The notes under the pieces: model-generated
What the model was told of the DNA's origin: nothing
What the model saw: the letters and a program-made list of their open reading frames with translations, nothing else
Database searches by the model: none
Source of the DNA: an uncultured Bacteroidales bacterium
GTDB lineage: Bacteria > Bacteroidota > Bacteroidia > Bacteroidales > Bacteroidaceae
Direction of reading: 5' to 3'
Assembly (NCBI GenBank): GCA_902768605.1
Contig: CACXLY010000039.1
Location: forward strand, 1 to 30,912
DNA: 30,912 nt
Translations under genes and position numbers: made by a program
Part shown: one piece after another, positions 22,732 to 29,285 of the stretch
Position numbering within the stretch: the first letter of the stretch is position 1
Layout: every line of letters starts with the position of its first letter

Positions 22732-23877
22732 ATGCCGCAAATTTCCGTACGAGGCATTGAGATGCCGGAGTCGCCAATCCGCAAACTGGCTCCCTTGGCA
22801 TACGCCGCAAAAGACAGAGGAATACATGTCTATCACCTGAACATCGGCCAGCCCGACCTGCCGACACCGAAGGCGGCGATTGATGCCATTAAGAACATCG
22901 ACCGCTCCATCCTCGAGTACAGCCCCAGCCAAGGCTATCTGAGCTATCGCAAGAAGCTGGTCGGCTACTACGAGAAGTACAATATCAATCTTACGCCCGA
23001 GGACATTATCATCACCAGCGGCGGCAGCGAGGCGGTGCTCTTCTCATTCCTGGCATGCCTGAATCCCGGCGACGAGATCATCGTACCGGAGCCTGCGTAC
23101 GCTAACTATATGGCGTTTGCCATCTCGGCAGGTGCCGTCATCCGCACCATCACGACGACCATCGACGAGGGCTTCTCCCTGCCGAAGGTCGAGAAGTTCG
23201 AGGAGCTCATCAACGAAAAGACGCGCGCCATCCTCATCTGCAACCCGAACAACCCCACGGGCTACCTCTACACACGCCGCGAAATGAATCAGATACGCGA
23301 CCTCGTCAAGAAGTACGACCTCTACCTCTTCAGCGACGAGGTTTACCGCGAGTTCATCTATACCGGCAGCCCATACATCAGCGCCTGCCACCTGGAGGGA
23401 ATCGAGAACAACGTCGTGCTCATCGACAGCGTGAGCAAGCGTTACAGCGAGTGCGGCATACGCATCGGCGCCCTCATCACCAAGAACAAAGAGGGGCAGA
23501 TTGCGGCCGAAGCAAGCCTTGACGAACCCGAGGAGTATGGTCGCGAGGTCTATGATGAGTACGTGGAGAGGCGCAAATGCCTCATCGACGGACTGAACAG
23601 GATACCCGGCGTCTATAGCCCCATCCCGATGGGAGCGTTCTATACCGTCGCCAAGCTGCCCGTCGATGATGCCGAGAAGTTTTGTGCCTGGTGCCTGAGC
23701 GACTTCAACTACGAGGGCGAGACGGTTATGCTGGCTCCCGCCGCCGGCTTCTACACCACGCCCGGCATCGGCAAGAACGAGGTGCGACTGGCCTACGTGC
23801 TGAAGAAAGAAGACCTCGTCCGCGCGCTCTTCGTGCTGAGAAAAGCGCTTGAGGCTTACCCTGGGCGCAGCCTTTAA
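22732..23877 (+). CDS. Class I/II PLP aminotransferase (aspartate aminotransferase-like), with a probable internal deletion
   Basis: Fold type I aminotransferase of the AspB type: 'HLNIGQPDLPTP', 'YSPSQGYLSYRKKL', 'SGGSEAVLFSF' (PLP-phosphate loop), 'CNPNNPTGYLYT', 'FSDEVYREF' and 'DSVSKRYSECGIRIG', where K236 is the Schiff-base lysine and the following Arg binds the PLP phosphate. Total length is 381; Bacteroidetes relatives I remember are near 397-400. The shortfall is at residues 253-256: the usual helix with 'MKFxQARLSPP' between 'TKNK' and 'QIAAEA' is absent and only EG remains. That helix lies near the dimer interface and active site, so activity may be altered. Reading frame is intact. 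It starts a plus-strand pair with the permease gene, 106 bases downstream. Amino-acid substrate unknown. Confidence 0.9.
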   Translation: MPQISVRGIEMPESPIRKLAPLAYAAKDRGIHVYHLNIGQPDLPTPKAAIDAIKNIDRSILEYSPSQGYLSYRKKLVGYYEKYNINLTPEDIIITSGGSEAVLFSFLACLNPGDEIIVPEPAYANYMAFAISAGAVIRTITTTIDEGFSLPKVEKFEELINEKTRAILICNPNNPTGYLYTRREMNQIRDLVKKYDLYLFSDEVYREFIYTGSPYISACHLEGIENNVVLIDSVSKRYSECGIRIGALITKNKEGQIAAEASLDEPEEYGREVYDEYVERRKCLIDGLNRIPGVYSPIPMGAFYTVAKLPVDDAEKFCAWCLSDFNYEGETVMLAPAAGFYTTPGIGKNEVRLAYVLKKEDLVRALFVLRKALEAYPGRSL

Positions 23878-23879
23878 TC

Positions 23880-23975
23880 CACAATTCATAATTCATAATT
23901 CACTATTTGGCTTGTCGCAGTAACCCGAAGCTTCAGGAGAAAGATATTATTATGAATTATGAATTAATAATTATG
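23880..23975. repeat. AT-rich intergenic repeat
   Basis: AATTCATAATTCATAATTC at 23883-23901 and inverted ATTATGAATTATGAATTA near 23949-23967 flank a unique centre of about 45 bases. The two arms could pair in RNA. This fills the gap between the aminotransferase and permease genes. Confidence 0.7.
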
Positions 23976-23983
23976 ACTTGACG

Positions 23984-25225
23984 ATGTTCACCTGGTTTGT
24001 CGCTAAACGGCTCTTCGCAGAAGGGGGCAGCAGCGGTCGCGCTTCGCGTCTGGCCATCGGCATCGCTACGTTCGGCGTGGCCATCGGCTTGGCTGTGATG
24101 CTGGTCAGCGTGGCCATTGTGCTCGGCTTTCAGCGAGAGGTGCAGGACAAGGTGTTGGGGTTCGGCGCACACATCAAGGTGCTGAACTACAAGAGCATCG
24201 GCCAGCAGGAGTTCTCGCCGATAGTCATCGACGACTCCGTCACGTCGCGACTCGCAGCCATCCCTAACGTGGCTTCCGTCGCGCGTTTTTGTATCAAGCC
24301 GGGCATGCTGAAGACCGACGCCAACTTCCGTGGCATCGCCATCCAGGGCGTCGGCCAGGACTACGACCGAAGCTTCATCAGCAGCCACATGGTGAGGGGC
24401 GAGATGCCCGTGTTCACGGACTCTGTCAGCTCGGGCCAGCTGGTGATTTCCGAAGCGATGGCTCGCGAGATGCAGGTCGAGGTGGGACAGACCATCTATG
24501 CCTACTTCTTCGAGCGGACAGTAAGGGCAAGGAAGTTCACCGTCGCAGGCATATATCGCACCAACCTCACCGACTTCGACAGGAACTTCGCCTATACCGA
24601 CCTCTGCACGATTCACCGCCTGTTGGGTTGGGACTCGCAGCAATATGGTGGTGCGGAGATAAGGCTGAAGGACTTCGACCGCCTGAATGAGAGCATGGCT
24701 GATGTGGTGCGCGAAGTCAATCATCGTCAGGATGCCTACGGCGAGTACTACTCCACCATGAGCATCCGCATGGAGCATCCGCAGGTGTTCGGCTGGCTGC
24801 AACTGCTCGACATGGACATTGCGGTCATCCTAATCCTGATGATCTGCATCTCCATCTTTACCGCGGTGAGCGGCCTGCTCATCATTATCCTGGAGCGCAC
24901 CAACTTCATCGGCATCATGAAGGCTTTGGGGGCGCGCAACAAGCAGGTGCGTCACCTTTTCCTCGGGCTTGCGATGCTGATTATCCTGCGCGGCATCGTG
25001 CTCGGCAACGTGCTGGCTTTCGCCCTTATCTTCCTGCAGAAGCAGTTCGGCATCATCACCTTAGACCCCGAGGTCTATTATGTCGAAGCCGTGCCCGTCA
25101 TGGTGAACTGGTGGTGGGTGCTCGCCATCGACCTCGGCACGCTCGTGATTAGCGTCCTGGCCATGACGGTGCCGAGCTTCGTGGTGTCAAACATCACGCC
25201 CGCCAAGAGCATCCGCTTCGAATAG
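23984..25225 (+). CDS. LolC/LolE-like ABC permease (FtsX/MacB_PCD family)
   Basis: Inner-membrane subunit probably pulling lipoproteins off the inner membrane for outer-membrane delivery. N-terminal transmembrane helix at about 20-48 after 'FVAKRLF', a large periplasmic domain (about 50-270), then three helices with the family signature 'IIILERTNFIGIMKALGARNKQV' (split here: ERTNFIGIMKALGA, then NKQV) and a closing 'NITPAKSIRFE'. 413 residues, a normal length. I chose the ATG at 23984 over the TTG two codons upstream. No ATPase subunit (LolD) is adjacent, which is common in Bacteroidetes. The last 39 bases overlap the 3' end of prmA on the other strand. Confidence 0.9.
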   Translation: MFTWFVAKRLFAEGGSSGRASRLAIGIATFGVAIGLAVMLVSVAIVLGFQREVQDKVLGFGAHIKVLNYKSIGQQEFSPIVIDDSVTSRLAAIPNVASVARFCIKPGMLKTDANFRGIAIQGVGQDYDRSFISSHMVRGEMPVFTDSVSSGQLVISEAMAREMQVEVGQTIYAYFFERTVRARKFTVAGIYRTNLTDFDRNFAYTDLCTIHRLLGWDSQQYGGAEIRLKDFDRLNESMADVVREVNHRQDAYGEYYSTMSIRMEHPQVFGWLQLLDMDIAVILILMICISIFTAVSGLLIIILERTNFIGIMKALGARNKQVRHLFLGLAMLIILRGIVLGNVLAFALIFLQKQFGIITLDPEVYYVEAVPVMVNWWWVLAIDLGTLVISVLAMTVPSFVVSNITPAKSIRFE

Positions 25226-26101
25226 GAGCATGGCCCATTCCCCTTCGCTTTCCGTTTGCAGCAGGCTGAAGCCGTGCTGCACGGTGGCTTCTGTCAAGAC
25301 AGGGACGTCCGAGAGATAGAAGCCGCTGAGTATCATCCGACCTTTCGGCTTGAGCGACGCGACGAATCGCGGGAGGTCCTGAAGCAGGATGTTGCGGTTG
25401 ATGTTGGCAATGAGGAGGTCGGCTTTCTCACAACCCTCGAGCAGAGAGCTGTCGCCGCAAGCGACGACAACACAAGGGACTTTAAGGTCCTTAAAGTCCT
25501 TAAGGTCCTTAAGGTCTTTGGTTGGGAGGTGGTTCAGCAAGAGATTGTCCTTCGTGTTCTCCACGCTCCACTCGTCGATGTCATAGGCAAAGACGCTTGC
25601 CGCGCCGCGCTTGACGGCCATGATGGCTAAGATGCCGGTGCCGGTGCCTGCGTCGATGACGTGCTTGCCTTCGAGGTCGAGGCGGGCGAGCGTGCGCAGG
25701 ATGAGGCGCGTCGTAGCGTGACTGCCGGTACCGAACGCCAGGCGGGGCGTGATGAGGATATCGTACGCGGCGGGCGGCACGTCGCTGTGCTTGACGTCGT
25801 GCACCACAATGTCCTCGCTCACCACGACCGGCTGGAAGCCCTCTTCCTCCCAGACCAGATTCCAGTCCTCATCGGGTGCCTCAGCCACCGCATAACTGAT
25901 GCTGACGCCAGGCAGGCAGAAGCCCTGGACGACCTGCTGCATCTCGGCCTCGTTCCAGACGCTTTGCTGGATGTAGGCCAACAGCGCGTCCTCGCCGACG
26001 GAAAACGATTCGAAACCAATCTCGGCCAGCATCGCCGACAGGACATCCGCGGCATCCTGACTGAAAGGACGTATCTCGCAAGTCACTTCGAAGTATTTCA
26101 T
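25187..26101 (-). CDS. prmA: Ribosomal protein L11 methyltransferase, PrmA
   Basis: SAM-dependent methylation of ribosomal protein L11. N-terminal substrate-recognition domain (1-90), then 'RLAFGTGSHATTRL' (120-132), the SAM-binding 'VIDAGTGTGILAI' (148-160), 'YDIDEWSVENTKDN' and the catalytic-region 'LLIANINRNILL', all diagnostic. 304 residues, slightly long, because of an extra KDLKDLKDFKDLKV run at 195-208 encoded by four 9-bp tandem repeats (25482-25517) in a loop of the Rossmann fold. The gene ends inside the convergent permease gene with a 39-base overlap. A promoter-like TACATTTG lies at 26212-26205, giving a leader of about 97 bases that holds a 12-bp palindrome. Confidence 0.93.
   Translation of the reverse strand: MKYFEVTCEIRPFSQDAADVLSAMLAEIGFESFSVGEDALLAYIQQSVWNEAEMQQVVQGFCLPGVSISYAVAEAPDEDWNLVWEEEGFQPVVVSEDIVVHDVKHSDVPPAAYDILITPRLAFGTGSHATTRLILRTLARLDLEGKHVIDAGTGTGILAIMAVKRGAASVFAYDIDEWSVENTKDNLLLNHLPTKDLKDLKDFKDLKVPCVVVACGDSSLLEGCEKADLLIANINRNILLQDLPRFVASLKPKGRMILSGFYLSDVPVLTEATVQHGFSLLQTESEGEWAMLLFEADALGGRDV
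25482..25517. repeat. Four 9-bp tandem repeats inside prmA
   Basis: TTAAGGTCC, TTAAAGTCC, TTAAGGTCC, TTAAGGTCT on the plus strand. On the coding (minus) strand each gives Lys-Asp-Leu/Phe. The 9-bp length keeps the frame. Family members I know have no such run at this loop. Confidence 0.85.
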
Positions 26102-26120
26102 AATATATATAATAATGTAT

Positions 26121-26132
26121 AGTCGGCCGACT
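26121..26132. promoter_or_regulatory. 12-bp perfect palindrome in the prmA leader
   Basis: AGTCGGCCGACT is self-complementary. It lies 20 bases upstream of the prmA ATG, within the expected transcript leader. It may be an operator or simply chance; no regulator is known to me for it. Confidence 0.35.
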
Positions 26133-26204
26133 CATCACGTGCCGAAGCCCGGCTCGACCCGTCAAGCTGCAGAACTCGACCTGATTGGCCGTCTTTTTCT
26201 GTTG

Positions 26205-26212
26205 CAAATGTA
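26205..26212 (-). promoter_or_regulatory. -7 box of prmA
   Basis: Minus strand TACATTTG fits TAnnTTTG exactly, with TTTC 20 bases upstream as a weak -33 element. Divergent from the promoter at 26264-26294. Confidence 0.6.
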
Positions 26213-26263
26213 CTGCTTTTTATCCTTTTGGGGAAATTTCCTCAACAAAATAGGTGTTTCCCT

Positions 26264-26294
26264 TTTGCTTATTGAACAAAACTCCTTAACTTTG
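26264..26294 (+). promoter_or_regulatory. Promoter of the Tyr/Gly-rich protein gene
   Basis: TTTG (26264-26267), 19 bases, TAACTTTG (26287-26294): a full match to the Bacteroidetes consensus. Expected start near 26301, giving a leader of about 63 bases to the ATG at 26364. Confidence 0.8.
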
Positions 26295-26363
26295 CATCAA
26301 GAAAGTTGAAAAACTGAGAAATTGAAAAGGTATAAAGCGACAATTATTAACACGGAACATACT

Positions 26364-27530
26364 ATGAAAGCAAACGTTATTACCCTTTTGATGCTCTTGG
26401 CTGTTTGCTTCAACGCATCAGCACAGGACGACGACATGTACTCCTTCTCCAGCAAGAAGAAGGGACAGCAGACCACGACCGTCTCGACTCAGAGCAGCTC
26501 GCACTCGAACTACGAGGATGAGGGCGACGCAAACGCCGACTACCACACCGGGCAGCTTCGCGACGTCGATGAGTACAACCGCCGCGGCCCCGCCGGACAG
26601 CCTGGCGCACCCTCCTACCAGATGAAGGGCGACACGCTCCTGGTGACGACCTCGCCTCAGCAACAAGAGATGTCGGGCTACGACGAAGGTTACTACGCCG
26701 GCTACAGTGACGGATTCAACGACGGCGACTTCTATTACACGTCCCGCCTCGCCCGCTATCGTAGCTTCCGCCTTTACGACCCGTACATGTGGGACTACTG
26801 TTACGGATGGTACGACCCCTGGTATGACCCCTGGTACGGATGGTATGCCCCCTACTATCGCTACGGCTACTACAGCTGGTACGATTGGGGTTGGGGCTGG
26901 CACCACTACGGATGGTACGACCCCTGGTACTACGGCGGATACTATGGCGGCTATCACGGCGGCTACTACGGCGGGCGCAGAAGTGATGCGGCACGCAACA
27001 TGGGACAGCGCTCGGCTACCTATACAGGCCGCGCTCACGGCGGCAGGCTGGGCAACGGCCGCGTCGGTCCGTCGCGCTCGGCAGGCGCTGGCACACGCGG
27101 CGCTTCGAGAGGCGAAGGCACGCGCCAGGTAACGAACGGCTCGAGAGGTACCGTCACGAACAACAACGGCAACATAAACCGTCGCGGCACCGTCAACTCG
27201 CGCGGCACCTACCAAGCGCCATCGACCGGCTCCAGCCCGTCGCGCAGCGCAGGCACCCGCGGCACGACAACGACACGCAGCACGACCACGACCAGCTCGT
27301 CGCGCGGCACGTATAGCAGCGGTTCGTCGCGCGGCACCTACAGCAGCGGCTCAAGCCGTGGCTCCTCCACTTACAGCTCAGGCAGCAGCCGTGGTAGCGG
27401 CGGAGGCTTTAGCGGCGGCAGCAGCGGCAGCTTTGGTGGCGGCGGCGGTTCCCGCGGCGGAGGCGGAGGCTTCAGCGGCGGCGGTGGCGGCGGCTCACGC
27501 GGTGGCGGCGGAGGCGGAGGCCGCAGATAA
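26364..27530 (+). CDS. Exported low-complexity Tyr/Trp/Gly/Ser-rich protein
   Basis: 388 residues from the ATG at 26364, chosen because it starts a clean signal peptide (MKANVITLLMLLAVCFNASA, cut before QDDD); an upstream in-frame ATG at 26322 would add 14 polar residues before it. The mature protein has an acidic, Ser-rich start, a segment 'GYDEGYYAGYSDGFNDG', then a block rich in Tyr, Trp, Asp-Pro and Gly (about 26790-26985) with repeated 'YDPWY' and 'GGYYGGY', and a long Arg/Ser/Gly/Thr tail with repeated 'SSRGTYSSG' ending in poly-Gly. No enzyme motif is visible. The composition is like self-assembling or adhesive matrix proteins; that is only an analogy. Strong promoter upstream; the porin gene follows 147 bases later on the same strand. 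Confidence 0.85.
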   Translation: MKANVITLLMLLAVCFNASAQDDDMYSFSSKKKGQQTTTVSTQSSSHSNYEDEGDANADYHTGQLRDVDEYNRRGPAGQPGAPSYQMKGDTLLVTTSPQQQEMSGYDEGYYAGYSDGFNDGDFYYTSRLARYRSFRLYDPYMWDYCYGWYDPWYDPWYGWYAPYYRYGYYSWYDWGWGWHHYGWYDPWYYGGYYGGYHGGYYGGRRSDAARNMGQRSATYTGRAHGGRLGNGRVGPSRSAGAGTRGASRGEGTRQVTNGSRGTVTNNNGNINRRGTVNSRGTYQAPSTGSSPSRSAGTRGTTTTRSTTTTSSSRGTYSSGSSRGTYSSGSSRGSSTYSSGSSRGSGGGFSGGSSGSFGGGGGSRGGGGGFSGGGGGGSRGGGGGGGRR

Positions 27531-27677
27531 TTCACAATTCTCAACTCATAATTCATAATGACGACTGCACCCTCAACTCTTATAAGAAAAGGACATATTA
27601 TGAATTATGACTGGCAATTACGAACTCCGCACAATGACATATTATGAATTATGAATTAATAATCACGAATTAATAAC
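27531..27677. repeat. AT-rich repeats upstream of the porin gene
   Basis: A 19-bp direct repeat, GACATATTATGAATTATGA, occurs at 27592-27610 and 27636-27654, 44 bases apart. AATTCATAATG and AATTAATAA variants surround it. No TAnnTTTG box was found in this gap. Confidence 0.75.
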
Positions 27678-29285
27678 ATGAAACGTTATATCTTTCTACC
27701 CCTCCTGGCGGTTGCACTTGCAGTTCAGGCACAGGACAGCTACACAAACGAACGCCTTGTCAACAGTTCGAGCGACGTCATCGGTACAGCGCGCTACGTC
27801 GGCATGGGCGGTGCCCTCGGCGCCCTCGGCGCGGACATGAGCGTCATCAGTTGGAACCCCGCAGGCATCGGCTTGTATCGCAAGAACGACGTCGCCCTGA
27901 CGATGGGCGGGCTCTGGGGCAAGTCGTACATCAGCGAAGAGAATCGCGGCCGGTACACCTTCGACCAGGCGGGCATCGTCCTCAACATCAAGACAGGCGG
28001 CGAGACGTGTCCCTACCTCAACTTCGCCTTCAACTATCAGAAGAAGATAAACTTCAACCACAACTTCTACGCCGATAGCGACAACCTGAACGAGCTGAGC
28101 CAGCTGGACCAGGTCGCTGAGCTGACGGACTGGGATAACGGTACGGAGAATCTCGAAGGCATGTTCTGGGACAATGGCTTCTTCGGGGACAGGACTCTGC
28201 TCGACGCCGACGGCAATCCCATCATAGGTGACGACGGGAAAGAAGTGAAGTACAGATACAACAGGTATGACTCCTCGTCGCGCAGCTTCTACACTCACCA
28301 CAGCGAGGGCTCGCTGCAGTCGTTCGACTTCAATCTCAGCACGAACGTCAACGACCGCGCTTTCTTCGGCCTTACCGTCGGCGTGGATGCGATGCGCTAT
28401 CGTGGCTGGAACACCTACGGAGAAGATGACATGGCCGGCAACGCCAAGTATGACCTGAGGAACTATGACATCCACATCAGCGGCACGGGCGTAAACGTCA
28501 AGGCAGGCGCCATCATACGTCCCATCGAGGATAACCCATTCCGCTTCGGTCTCGTAGTAGAGACGCCCACCTGGTACCGCCTGAAGAACAGCACGTGGTT
28601 CGACGTCGTACGCGGCAGCTACTATGGCGGGCTCACCACCCCCGAATGGGAAAGCTACCTGAAATTCAACATCCGCTCGCCCTGGAAACTTCGCGCCAGC
28701 ATCGGCAGCACGGTGGGAAGCACCTTCGCATGGGACGTCGACTACGAGTACGCCGCTTACGGCAACACCAGCATGGGCTATCCCGAGAACATCTATGCCG
28801 ACGGCTCCAGCTCGGGCAACGTAAAGGACAGGGCAATGAACCAGTTGACGCGCGACAACATGCGTGGCACGCACACCCTCCGCACCGGTTTCGAAATCAA
28901 CGCCACGAAGAACCTCGCCTTCCGACTTGGCTACAACCTGAGCACCTCGGCCTATAAGAAGAACATCAGCTTCGACCAGTACAACCTCAACAGTTACGCG
29001 ATGGACTACTCCACGAGCACCAGCTTCATGCGCCTCGGCAACACGAACATCCTGACGCTCGGCGCTGGCTACCGCACAAGAAGCTTTTACATCGACCTTG
29101 CCTACAAGATCCGTCACCAGAAGGCCGACTTCTACGCCTTCGACACAAGCTTTACCAGCACCGCCGGCGACCCCATCCCGCAGTTCGTGATTGACAATCC
29201 GTTCCTTGCCGACGCCACCATCGACCCCGTCAACGTTGACCTGACGCGCCAGACCATCACCTGTACGCTCGGCTTCAAGTTCTGA
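27678..29285 (+). CDS. OmpP1/FadL-like outer-membrane beta-barrel protein
   Basis: Signal peptide at about 1-18 (LAVALAVQA). Early 'GTARYVGMGGALGALGADMSVISWNPAGIGLYR' pattern (here GTARYVGMGGALG then SWNPAG) is the hallmark of the Bacteroidetes OmpP1/FadL/TodX family, whose members take up hydrophobic molecules across the outer membrane. About fourteen alternating beta strands follow, with a terminal aromatic 'TLGFKF' for BAM insertion. 535 residues, a typical size. The ligand is unknown; annotation as a haemin receptor in relatives is not well supported. Its stop codon directly abuts the stop of the convergent GH130 gene, and a terminator-like hairpin lies 53 bases inside that gene. Confidence 0.88.
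   Translation: MKRYIFLPLLAVALAVQAQDSYTNERLVNSSSDVIGTARYVGMGGALGALGADMSVISWNPAGIGLYRKNDVALTMGGLWGKSYISEENRGRYTFDQAGIVLNIKTGGETCPYLNFAFNYQKKINFNHNFYADSDNLNELSQLDQVAELTDWDNGTENLEGMFWDNGFFGDRTLLDADGNPIIGDDGKEVKYRYNRYDSSSRSFYTHHSEGSLQSFDFNLSTNVNDRAFFGLTVGVDAMRYRGWNTYGEDDMAGNAKYDLRNYDIHISGTGVNVKAGAIIRPIEDNPFRFGLVVETPTWYRLKNSTWFDVVRGSYYGGLTTPEWESYLKFNIRSPWKLRASIGSTVGSTFAWDVDYEYAAYGNTSMGYPENIYADGSSSGNVKDRAMNQLTRDNMRGTHTLRTGFEINATKNLAFRLGYNLSTSAYKKNISFDQYNLNSYAMDYSTSTSFMRLGNTNILTLGAGYRTRSFYIDLAYKIRHQKADFYAFDTSFTSTAGDPIPQFVIDNPFLADATIDPVNVDLTRQTITCTLGFKF

Noticed and set aside
27371..27556. Proline-rich minus-strand frame opposite the Gly/Ser-rich tail
   Set aside because: Poly-Pro is simply the complement of Gly codons GGC/GGA in the real gene.
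27696..29117. 473-residue minus-strand frame opposite the porin
   Set aside because: Antisense shadow; the plus frame has a signal peptide and FadL/OmpP1 motifs.
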